Shown: positions 36,947 through 45,187 of the stretch, piece after piece
Layout: each line of letters begins with the position of its first letter
How positions within the stretch are numbered: the first letter of the stretch is position 1
DNA from: Arenibacter arenosicollis
GTDB taxonomy: Bacteria > Bacteroidota > Bacteroidia > Flavobacteriales > Flavobacteriaceae
DNA: 64,000 bases
Direction of reading: 5' to 3'
Assembly: GCF_014397245.1 (NCBI RefSeq)
Contig: NZ_JACLHY010000016.1
Coordinates: 1 to 64,000 of the forward strand
Notes under the pieces: generated by a model
What the model was told of the DNA's origin: nothing
The model's database searches: none
What the model saw: the letters and a program-made list of their open reading frames with translations, nothing else
Position numbers and translations under genes: made by a program

Positions 36947-38713
36947 TTGAAAAAAATATTATTAATCAGTAGTCTAATTTTGTTGGGCATGTTACTGTTT
37001 ATGAACCCGACAGTAAAGGAGATTGCAGCAGGAGTAGCAATTTTGCTCTTTGGTATGATCATGTTGGAAGAAGGGTTTCACTCCTTTGTTTCTGGTCCGC
37101 TTCAGGTTATGCTCAAAAAATCTACCGATAAGTTGTACAAAAGTATAGGCTTGGGATTCTTGAGTACTGCAATCCTGCAATCCAGTTCATTGATTTCTGT
37201 AATTCTCATTTCTTTTATTAGTGCCGGCCTTATTGAACTTAGAGCTGGAATTGGGATAATATTTGGTTCAAACATAGGAACAACAGCAACAACCTGGCTG
37301 GTATCTACCCTGGGGCTAAAAATAGATATTGCTGGTCTTGCTATGCCTATGCTGGCATTCGGGATTGTGTTGGTATTGCAAAAACCCAAAAAACTAAAAG
37401 GTATTGGCCAGATCTTAGCTGGTCTCGGATTTTTCTTCATGGGTATCTATTTCATGAAAAATGGTTTTGATGTCTATAAGGACAATATCAGCCTTGCCGA
37501 CTATGCCATACCTGGAGTAATGGGCTTGCTAATATATACTTTTATTGGGGTGTTAATAACCATGATATTGCAATCCAGTAGTGCAACCATGGCCCTAATC
37601 CTTACTGCATTGGCAGTAGGTCAGATTACCTATACCAACTCATTGGCACTGTCCATTGGAGCAAATGTGGGCACCACTATAACTGCTATAATTGGCTCTC
37701 TCAGTTCCAATATTTCCGGGAAAAGGCTGGCGGGTGCACATTTTATATTCAATATCGTAACTGGATTGATTGCATTGGTATTTATTGGGTATTTGGGGCA
37801 ATTGGTCGATATAATTTCTGAGTGGGTGGGTATAGCCCAATCCAATTTCACTTTTAAACTATCCTTATTTCATAGCATATTTAATATCCTTGGCGTCATC
37901 ATTATGATACCCTTAATCAACCCATTGATCAATATCCTGCACCGGGTATTCAAGTCTACCGATGAAGAAGACATCATAGAACAACCTCAGTTTTTGGATG
38001 AAAATGCTTTGGCCTATCCTCAAACTGCCTTGCTTGCTCTGCGTAATGAAACGAAACGTTTATTTGAGAAAGCTGCTTTCACTATCATTCCCCATGGTAT
38101 GAATATTCACAGGACCGATCTTTTTGGAGAAGAGAAAATTAAGGAGGTGATAAAAAAATCGAGAAAGGAGATTGAAGTGAATATTGAAGAATTGTACCTG
38201 CGCAAGATAAAGACCATTTACAGTAAAATCATCGAGTTCACCACCTTGGCGCAATCCCGATCTTCCGTTTCTCCCGAATTGACCAAACAATTTGCACAAA
38301 TTAAATTGGCCAGCAGAAACATTGTTGAGGCCATCAAGGCCTTAGAAGAAATCAGGAAAAACATGAACGTATATCTATTCTCTGAAAATATTCATATTCA
38401 GCATGAATATGATCTGTTGAGACAGAAAATTTCCAAAATCCTTAGAGAATTATATTTATTACAAAAAAGCACTGAGCCAACCCTGCACCTGAAGAAACTC
38501 AAAAAATTAAAATCACAGGCAGAAAAGAGCGACATCCTGTTGGATGGAACGCTGGATAAATTAATCAGAGAAAGTAAAATTCCCAGTACTGTGGTTAGCT
38601 CTTTGGTCAACGACAGCCATATTGTAGCCTTAATATCAAAAAAGTTAATTGAAGCTGGTGAATTAATATATATTAGCCAAGACACCATGGATTTCAATGA
38701 AGTTAATACCTGA
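36947..38713 (+). CDS. Na+/phosphate cotransporter family protein with PhoU-like tail
   Basis: A 588-residue membrane protein with a TTG start (36947) giving a natural N-terminal hydrophobic segment. Two inverted repeats each contain the QSSS signature (AILQSSSLISVI and MILQSSSATMAL) of NptA/PNaS transporters, with about eight to nine membrane segments up to residue ~330. The remaining 250 residues form long helices like a PhoU domain. It would take up phosphate with sodium and may sense phosphate status. Confidence 0.9.
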   Translation: MKKILLISSLILLGMLLFMNPTVKEIAAGVAILLFGMIMLEEGFHSFVSGPLQVMLKKSTDKLYKSIGLGFLSTAILQSSSLISVILISFISAGLIELRAGIGIIFGSNIGTTATTWLVSTLGLKIDIAGLAMPMLAFGIVLVLQKPKKLKGIGQILAGLGFFFMGIYFMKNGFDVYKDNISLADYAIPGVMGLLIYTFIGVLITMILQSSSATMALILTALAVGQITYTNSLALSIGANVGTTITAIIGSLSSNISGKRLAGAHFIFNIVTGLIALVFIGYLGQLVDIISEWVGIAQSNFTFKLSLFHSIFNILGVIIMIPLINPLINILHRVFKSTDEEDIIEQPQFLDENALAYPQTALLALRNETKRLFEKAAFTIIPHGMNIHRTDLFGEEKIKEVIKKSRKEIEVNIEELYLRKIKTIYSKIIEFTTLAQSRSSVSPELTKQFAQIKLASRNIVEAIKALEEIRKNMNVYLFSENIHIQHEYDLLRQKISKILRELYLLQKSTEPTLHLKKLKKLKSQAEKSDILLDGTLDKLIRESKIPSTVVSSLVNDSHIVALISKKLIEAGELIYISQDTMDFNEVNT

Positions 38714-39088
38714 TATTAATAATTTAAAACTAAATTGAATCTTGTAAATAACCCAGCCGAGGACAATGTGTAAATTGTTCATGCTGGCCATTCATTAAGA
38801 AATATATAAAATTAGAATGCTATCAGCAAAAATTGGTGAATAGTAAGAAGACAACTATCAACAAAGTATAACAATAATAACCGAGATAGTGATAAACTCA
38901 GATGTTACCACCCAAACCAACTACCCTGACAGGGTATGATTGAAGCTTCTAATCTGCTACTATTCTTATACTCAGACCTCTAAGCTATTTGTTTGACATG
39001 AACCCATTTAAGTTTCCAAACACACTTTAAAAAAGCAGTTTATTGAACATTTTTTTTAATCTTTATAAAATATAATGAATAAAGAAAA
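38714..39088. other. Intergenic region before the histidine kinase
   Basis: AT-rich, without a gene. A perfect palindrome at 38922-38936 is listed separately. Confidence 0.45.
38922..38936. promoter_or_regulatory. 15-base palindrome TACCCTGACAGGGTA
   Basis: Seven-base arms around a single A, about 150 bases upstream of the histidine kinase ATG. The exact symmetry suggests a protein-binding site; no regulator is identified. Confidence 0.35.
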
Positions 39089-40486
39089 ATGACCTTAGAT
39101 TACCCCTCGATTTTGTTTTTTTTAGCCGTAAATAACTTATTTATTATTGCATTGTTCATCTATCAATATTTTTATCATCACAAGCAATGGTGTTTGTTGT
39201 TAGTAGCACTGGGTATTGCGTTTCAAACGGTTACCATTGTGTTGTATGCCAATAGGGATATTATACCTCCTTTGCTTACTTTGCGAATTAATAATTTCCT
39301 ATTGATTTCGTCTTTTGCATTAACATCCTATGGCCTTGTTTCTTTTGATGGTAAAATCCGAAAAAAACTTTTGTGGATCTTCTTAGTTCTAGGTCTTCTA
39401 TTTTATTCGGCCATTCTGATAGCCGAAGAAAACTACACAATCCTTAGTGTTATACGAATAATCTCCTGTTCATTTTTCTTTGGGATAGGTGCTTTTTATC
39501 TATTTATCAATAAAAATAAATACAAATTTTCAATCCTTTTAAGCGGTGTTCTTATAATATATTCCTTATTCCAGCTTTTTCGTGCTTATAATATATTCCA
39601 ACAGGGTCAGTCTTTTGTATTCCTCAAAAATTCTACGTTCAATAATTGGTTTCTAGTAATCTCTGTTCTTGTAATAAGCGCTATCAGCATAGGTTTCATA
39701 ATGCTTTTAAAAGAACTTGATGAAAAAACAATCCTTAAAAAAAATATTAGAATTCAACAGGATAAACTTAAACTTGAACAGTTGAACCTAACCCAAAACA
39801 AATTGTTTTCCATTATTGCGCACGATTTAAGAAGTCCGTTTATCAATATATTAGGCCTTTCCGACCTACTCTTGGGAAATGTAAAGGAAACCAACGATCC
39901 AGAATCTGAAAAATATACAGATTTAATAAAATCAACCGCCAAAAACACACTCAATCTACTCGACAACCTATTAAATTGGGCAAAATCACAAACTGGAGAA
40001 CTTGGTTTCAGCCCACAAACAATTAATCTATCAGAAATCATATTTGAAATTATAGGACTTAAAATGTCACAAGCAAAAGCTAAAAACATTTCTTTGCATT
40101 ATTCCCCAACAAATTATATTGAATTATTTACCGATAAAAATATTCTAGAAACTATTTTACGAAATCTAATATCGAATGCAATAAAATTTACAAACCCTGG
40201 AGGGCATATAGAAGTTGTAGCTACAACCGATCAACACCAAGTTAAAATTTCTATTTCCGACAATGGAATTGGTATGAACGAGGAGACAATTCGCAAAATT
40301 TTCGACTTATCTTCTAATATAACCTTGCCGGGTACCGCGAACGAAAAGGGTTCTGGTTTAGGTTTGGTTCTTTGCAAAGAGTTTGTGGAAAAACTTAATG
40401 GCCATCTTTGGGTGGAAAGTGAAGAAGGAAAAGGAAGTAATTTCAAATTTACCTTGCCCATGCATATTGAAAATAAAAATGAATAA
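39089..40486 (+). CDS. Membrane sensor histidine kinase
   Basis: A 465-residue kinase. Residues 1-205 contain about six to seven membrane helices, so sensing may be within the membrane. A coiled coil (about 210-236) leads to the HisKA domain with phospho-acceptor H245 in IIAHDLRSPF. The HATPase domain has N box NLISNAIKF, G1 DNGIGMN and G2 GSGLGLVL. No response regulator gene is adjacent, so the kinase is an orphan in this window. Confidence 0.92.
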   Translation: MTLDYPSILFFLAVNNLFIIALFIYQYFYHHKQWCLLLVALGIAFQTVTIVLYANRDIIPPLLTLRINNFLLISSFALTSYGLVSFDGKIRKKLLWIFLVLGLLFYSAILIAEENYTILSVIRIISCSFFFGIGAFYLFINKNKYKFSILLSGVLIIYSLFQLFRAYNIFQQGQSFVFLKNSTFNNWFLVISVLVISAISIGFIMLLKELDEKTILKKNIRIQQDKLKLEQLNLTQNKLFSIIAHDLRSPFINILGLSDLLLGNVKETNDPESEKYTDLIKSTAKNTLNLLDNLLNWAKSQTGELGFSPQTINLSEIIFEIIGLKMSQAKAKNISLHYSPTNYIELFTDKNILETILRNLISNAIKFTNPGGHIEVVATTDQHQVKISISDNGIGMNEETIRKIFDLSSNITLPGTANEKGSGLGLVLCKEFVEKLNGHLWVESEEGKGSNFKFTLPMHIENKNE

Positions 40487-40842
40487 ATGCATCATATAAC
40501 GCAATGCAATTTCAGTACGGTAATCAACAACTGATTCCCGGATCACAGTACATGCTCCCACGGTTAGGAACGGTCCCCTCAATAAGTTTCGCAACATGCA
40601 CCAACCAAGTTTTTCTTTAAAATTTTAGGTAACAAGTTGTTATCCTGTGCAGCAGGGGCTTTACGCTCTTACAAGTTTTTCTTTTCAATATCCAGGTCGT
40701 AAACTACTAACTATATCATATAGTGTGTATCTAGCGGAACCTCCGATTCCCTTCTCCTAAGATTATAAATTAATCTAAAGTGCTATCTTTAAATCAACAA
40801 TCAAAACATTCGAGCCGAGGCCATGGCAACAACCTAAAGAAA
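40487..40842. other. Intergenic region before the hydrolase gene
   Basis: About 350 bases without a gene. The left half is locally GC-richer (40530-40580). No terminator or -7 box was convincing. Confidence 0.4.
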
Positions 40843-41814
40843 ATGAGGGAGAACAGAAAATACATCATTTTGATTGGAATAGCAGCATTCCTCTTTGTTG
40901 GGTACTTTATTGCCGATAATATGCTTTTCAACGGAATAAAACCCAACGCCATAAACGAAAATGGCTTTCAAGCCAACTTCTTTGTGAATAAAAATACAAA
41001 GAGCAAAGCTGCAGTAATTCTAATCGGCGGAGGACAATGGGGAGATTACTGGGCACAACAATTTGCCAAAAAAGAAATGGTCGGTTTGTCTATACCTTAC
41101 ACAGGAAAAGAAGGTTTACCAAGATTACCTGAAGAAATTGAATTGGAATACTTTGAAAACGCCATTAATTGGCTTAGAGAACGTCCTGAAGTTGACCCAA
41201 ATAAAATAGTTGTTATGGGGGCGTCAAGAAATGCTGAATTGGCGTTGGTAATTGCTTCAACATTCCCCGAATATATTAGCGGAGTTGTTGCCTATGCACC
41301 CAGCTCTGTTTCTTGGTCAAATACAGTTTTACCCTACAATTCCAATCAAATGAAAGCGAGCTGGAAATATAAAGGGGTTGATATTCCATACGTACCAATG
41401 AATAAAATCATGGGAAATGAAACTAATAAAATTAAAATGGTGGATTATTGGACTAATGGTTTAGCAAAAATAGAAATCGTTCAACAAGCAGCCATCAAAG
41501 TAGAAAAGATCAATGGACCCATACTACTTTTTTCAGGAAACGATGATAAGGTTTGGCCATCATCAATTATGGCGGATATGATAGAAAAGAGATTGGAAGT
41601 CAATAATTTTGAACATTCCTTTCAGAATATAAAATATGACAACGCTGGACACTTAATTTCAGGTAATCCCGATGATAATTCCAGTTATAGAACTGCAATA
41701 ATCAATATTAACAGAAAAGATTATGAATATGAATTTGGCGGAAATGATGATGGTGATATTAAAGCAAAACAAGATGCCAAATTAAAATTGATGGAATTCA
41801 TGGAAAAGATATAA
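40843..41814 (+). CDS. Membrane-anchored BAAT-like acyl hydrolase
   Basis: A 323-residue protein using ATG 40843 (the start at 40780 adds an unlikely tail). An N-terminal membrane segment (IILIGIAAFLFVGYFI) is followed by an alpha/beta hydrolase resembling the C-terminal domain of bile-acid-CoA acyltransferases: IGGGQWGDYWA, NWLRERPEVDPNKIVVMG and the elbow GASRNAE. The usual GxSxG is GxSxN here, so the Gly is replaced. LLFSGNDDKVWPS gives the acid and NAGHLIS the His. The last 144 bases are duplicated at 44890-45033. Confidence 0.8.
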   Translation: MRENRKYIILIGIAAFLFVGYFIADNMLFNGIKPNAINENGFQANFFVNKNTKSKAAVILIGGGQWGDYWAQQFAKKEMVGLSIPYTGKEGLPRLPEEIELEYFENAINWLRERPEVDPNKIVVMGASRNAELALVIASTFPEYISGVVAYAPSSVSWSNTVLPYNSNQMKASWKYKGVDIPYVPMNKIMGNETNKIKMVDYWTNGLAKIEIVQQAAIKVEKINGPILLFSGNDDKVWPSSIMADMIEKRLEVNNFEHSFQNIKYDNAGHLISGNPDDNSSYRTAIININRKDYEYEFGGNDDGDIKAKQDAKLKLMEFMEKI

Positions 41815-41882
41815 ATGTAAATAATTGGTAGTTGCCAACAATCCGTATAAAACATATCTAATAAGTGTTATAATTCAAGGTT
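41671..41882 (+). repeat. Direct repeat copy A (3' end of BAAT-like gene and flank)
   Basis: From GATGATAATTCC to about 41882 this segment recurs at 44890-45091. The coding part (41671-41814) differs at four of 144 positions by hand alignment. The flank (from GTTGCCAACA, 41831) is less similar, about 80%. The repeats bracket two propeller genes. Confidence 0.85.
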
Positions 41883-42020
41883 AGTGTATCTCTACCGCTA
41901 AGTAGCCAGGAATCCCTATCGAATTCATACCACCATCCGTGCTGCGGCATTATTTCATAATCAATATATTAGTGAAAGATTAATACACAACAAACCGGAA
42001 ATTTATAAAACAAATATAAT

Positions 42021-43424
42021 ATGAAAACAAAACTTGTCATTGTTATTGTTGGTTTCTTATTACTATTCGCGTGCAGCACAAAAAAATCCAATCAACCACT
42101 TGAAATTAATGAAACAGGCAAAACCGAAACCATTGAACAAGTTATAGAAATTGACAGTGTATGGGCAGGTCATCCCGTTGGGTTTAGCCTATATACGCAT
42201 GGAAACAGACAGTATATAGCTTATTACAATGCCAACCGCAACTTGGTGGTTGGACAAAGAAATCTTGAGGATGAGAACTTTGATTTGCATATAATGCCTC
42301 CAACAAGTCGCGAAACTTCTGGCGGCACAAGTACTGTTTTGGGATGGGACAGTCACAATTCTGTTACTCTTGGAGTCGATAAAGATGGGTTCATTCATCT
42401 TTCCGGGAACATGCATACGAATCCCATTACTTATTTCAAGAGCAAACATGCCAACGATATATCCTCACTCGTACAGGAGATGGAAATGATTGGGACCGAT
42501 GAGAAAAAAAGTACCTATCCTAATTTTATGCTAACGAAAGATGGGGAGTTGATTTTTCATTATCGCGATGGCGGTAGTGGAAATGGCAACGAGATTTATA
42601 ATATCTATTCATGCGAAAATAAAACCTGGTCCAGAATGCTGGATGTTCCATTAACGGACGGACAAGGATTGATGAATGCATACCAAACACAACCAACTGT
42701 TTTAAAGGATGGTTGGTATCATGTTTATTGGGTTTGGCGAGATACTCCTGATTGTGAGACGAATCATGATCTATCGTACATGAGGAGCCCGGATTTGAAA
42801 AACTGGTTTGATGCTTTTGGCGGAAAAATTGCATTACCTGCCACTTTGGATAATAAGTTATTGATTGTTGATCCAATTCCCGTAAAAGGAGGAATCATTA
42901 ATTTGGCAGCTAGACTCTGTTTGGATGAAAATAACAACCCGGTATTTGTCTATCATAAATATGATTCTGATGGAAACCTGCAGATATACGCTGCGCACAT
43001 AAATGATAAAAAATGGATTCATAATCAAGTGACCAATTGGGACTATCGCTGGGAGTTTTCAGGTCGCGGAAGTATCAATGTTGAATTTCGTTTCAAAGGT
43101 TTCAATATAAGAAAGGATGGTTATTACGAAGTTGGTTATTGGCATACGAAATACGGAAATGGGACTATTTTGCTGAACAATAAATTTGAAAATATTGGGA
43201 AGGTGTTGAAACCTGAACCATTTGACTCAAGTCTGGAAATTGAAGGAGACTTTCCTGGTTTATTGGTCAAAACCCGTGAAGACATTGGGACTATCAGTGA
43301 AAAAAGCCTTAGATACATTCTCAAATGGGAAACACTCAACAGCAACCGGGATTTGCCACGTGAAAAACCCTGGCCCAAACCAAGCCAGCTGGTTTTGTAT
43401 AAATTAAAGAAAACTAAAGAGTAA
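42021..43424 (+). CDS. BNR_4 beta-propeller lipoprotein, possible PL24/PL25-like lyase
   Basis: A 467-residue lipoprotein (lipobox LLFAC, C18). The BNR_4-type propeller starts with GHPVGFSLYTHGNRQYIAYY. Conserved polar residues lie on the expected face: H112 in DSHNSV, H132 in GNMHTN, Y166 in STYPNF and R182 in FHYRDGG. The H-to-H distance (20) and Y-to-R distance (16) agree with what I remember for ulvan lyases of PL24/PL25, which use His, Tyr and Arg on such a propeller. I therefore infer a polysaccharide lyase, without proof of substrate. It is followed by two more propeller genes. Confidence 0.78.
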   Translation: MKTKLVIVIVGFLLLFACSTKKSNQPLEINETGKTETIEQVIEIDSVWAGHPVGFSLYTHGNRQYIAYYNANRNLVVGQRNLEDENFDLHIMPPTSRETSGGTSTVLGWDSHNSVTLGVDKDGFIHLSGNMHTNPITYFKSKHANDISSLVQEMEMIGTDEKKSTYPNFMLTKDGELIFHYRDGGSGNGNEIYNIYSCENKTWSRMLDVPLTDGQGLMNAYQTQPTVLKDGWYHVYWVWRDTPDCETNHDLSYMRSPDLKNWFDAFGGKIALPATLDNKLLIVDPIPVKGGIINLAARLCLDENNNPVFVYHKYDSDGNLQIYAAHINDKKWIHNQVTNWDYRWEFSGRGSINVEFRFKGFNIRKDGYYEVGYWHTKYGNGTILLNNKFENIGKVLKPEPFDSSLEIEGDFPGLLVKTREDIGTISEKSLRYILKWETLNSNRDLPREKPWPKPSQLVLYKLKKTKE

Positions 43425-43521
43425 TCTTTTACATTTGAAATAAATTACTTAACAAAATGAAAATCAAACCTAATCCTAAGGGTATAATACTAATTGACAC
43501 TATTCTAATCAGTAGAAATTA

Positions 43522-44811
43522 ATGATGACAAAACTATTTCAACTACAAAAAATAGCAGTAATAAAATGTTTTATGTTCCTGTTTATCTTGCATTTTCAAA
43601 ATTTAATGGCACAAACAAGTAGTGTTAAAGAAACAAATTATCAAAGAATTGAAAATGCCGAACATATTGTTGTTTACCAAGAAGAAAACAAATTCCTTGG
43701 ATGGCCGGCAAATAATGGGGCATGGTCTGCTGATGGGGTGAACATGCTCGTCGGGTTTACTCATGGAGATTATGAACTTATCAGAGACAATCACAACATT
43801 GGAGGAAATCAAATAAGTTGGCTGGCTAGAAGTACTGATATGGGGCAAACCTGGGAAGGATATGATCCAGTTGGTTATGTCGGGGACTTTGGTAAGGAAC
43901 AGGAACCGCAAATATTGGAAAAACCTATAGACTTTTCGCACCCTCAGTTTGCTATGCGCATAGTGGGCGCTTCTTACCATGGAGCCCAAGATGAACGAGC
44001 ACATTACTTCTTTTCTTATGATGCAGGTAAGTCGTGGAGTGCACCCTATCGTTTTGGTGTTGATGATATCCGGGAGTGGCCCGAATTGAAAAACACCACT
44101 TTACCTGATCAAACTGAGTTAACTCCGAGAACAGATTATGTGGTGGAAGGAAAGGATGAATGCCTTATATTTATGTCTGTTCGTGAAAAAGGGAAATTCG
44201 GAACAGACCGGCTTTTTTGTATTCGTACCCTTGACGGAGGAAAGACTTTTAAGTTCGTGGGCTGGGTTGTACCACCTTTTGATGAAAGGAAGGTCGATCT
44301 TTCTGTAAAAATAAAATTGGAAGAAGACGATGCCCAAAATCCCCATCCAGATCAAAGCCGTGCCGTGATGTCCCAGACCGTCAGACTTGAAAACGGTAAG
44401 TTGATATGTGCAATGCGCCGAAGGTATAATAAACATAATTGGGTGGACGCATATGCTTCCCAAGATGGTGGCGTCTCTTGGGCATTCCTGTCAGAAGTTG
44501 GAGATGCGGGAGCAGGTAATGGAAATCCGCCCGCACTCAATATAACGGACAAGGGAAGACTGGTTGCAATTTTCGGCAACAGAGAAGAACCGGGGACTAT
44601 GATGGTTGTATACAGCGACACTGAAGGAGCCTCCTGGAGCAAACCAAAGATAATAAGGGATGGTTATGGATCAGTGGATATGGAGACTATTGATCTAGGA
44701 TACCCACAACTACTTCGACGTAAAGACGGCAAGATGGTCGCTCTTTATTATTGGTCTACCAAAGATTACCTCCACCATATTGCCGCAACAATATGGGATG
44801 CGGATAAATAG
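43522..44811 (+). CDS. Secreted sialidase-like BNR-repeat protein
   Basis: A 429-residue protein with a signal peptide (about 1-31, ending LMAQ). At least five Asp-box-like turns are visible: STDMGQTWEG, SYDAGKSWSA, TLDGGKTFKF, SQDGGVSWAF and SDTEGASWSK, so the fold is a six-bladed sialidase-type propeller. An Arg triad of true sialidases cannot be assigned with certainty (R-rich CAMRRRY). It could be an exo-glycosidase or a lyase-like binder. Same strand, 97 bases after the preceding propeller gene. Confidence 0.82.
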   Translation: MMTKLFQLQKIAVIKCFMFLFILHFQNLMAQTSSVKETNYQRIENAEHIVVYQEENKFLGWPANNGAWSADGVNMLVGFTHGDYELIRDNHNIGGNQISWLARSTDMGQTWEGYDPVGYVGDFGKEQEPQILEKPIDFSHPQFAMRIVGASYHGAQDERAHYFFSYDAGKSWSAPYRFGVDDIREWPELKNTTLPDQTELTPRTDYVVEGKDECLIFMSVREKGKFGTDRLFCIRTLDGGKTFKFVGWVVPPFDERKVDLSVKIKLEEDDAQNPHPDQSRAVMSQTVRLENGKLICAMRRRYNKHNWVDAYASQDGGVSWAFLSEVGDAGAGNGNPPALNITDKGRLVAIFGNREEPGTMMVVYSDTEGASWSKPKIIRDGYGSVDMETIDLGYPQLLRRKDGKMVALYYWSTKDYLHHIAATIWDADK

Positions 44812-44874
44812 AAAAGGATTTCCCGATTTTTCTTGCTATAAAAAAGGAAAAATCCTTTGCTAAAGATAATACGG

Positions 44875-45033
44875 ATGGTAAATGTTCCAGATGATAATTC
44901 CAGTTATAGAACTGCAATAATCAATATTAACAGAAAAGATTATGAATATGAATTTGGCGGAAATGATGATGGTGATTTTATAGCAAAACAAGATGCCAAA
45001 TTAAAATTGATGGAATTCATAGAAAAGATATAG
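44875..45033 (+). pseudogene. Duplicated 3' end of the BAAT-like gene (truncated copy)
   Basis: From 44890 the sequence repeats the last 144 bases of the gene at 40843-41814, in the same orientation and frame, with four mismatches including the stop (TAG instead of TAA). A chance ATG at 44875 would give a 52-residue product. The hydrolase core is missing, so this is a remnant, not a gene. Confidence 0.85.
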
Positions 45034-45091
45034 TTTACAGTTGGCAACAGCCTGTATAAAACATATCCAATAGGTATTAGAATCCAAGGTT
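44890..45091 (+). repeat. Direct repeat copy B
   Basis: Partner of 41671-41882 at an offset of 3219 bases. Homology continues past the stop with GTATAAAACATAT, ending near AATCCAAGGTT. Confidence 0.8.
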
Positions 45092-45187
45092 GATACTTAT
45101 TTAAAAAGTCTGCCTAATAACATATTACCCGATAGCTGAAAATTCAAAAAATTACTTCAACAAGAAAAATAATACCAAACATAAATT

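Larger units (their letters stand above)
44812..45187. other. Gap holding the duplicated gene end
   Basis: Contains AAAGGATTT/AAATCCTTT (44813-44821 and 44850-44858), a loose hairpin after the sialidase-like gene, then the duplicated 3' end of the hydrolase gene and its flank. The remainder before ATG 45188 is AT-rich. Confidence 0.6.
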
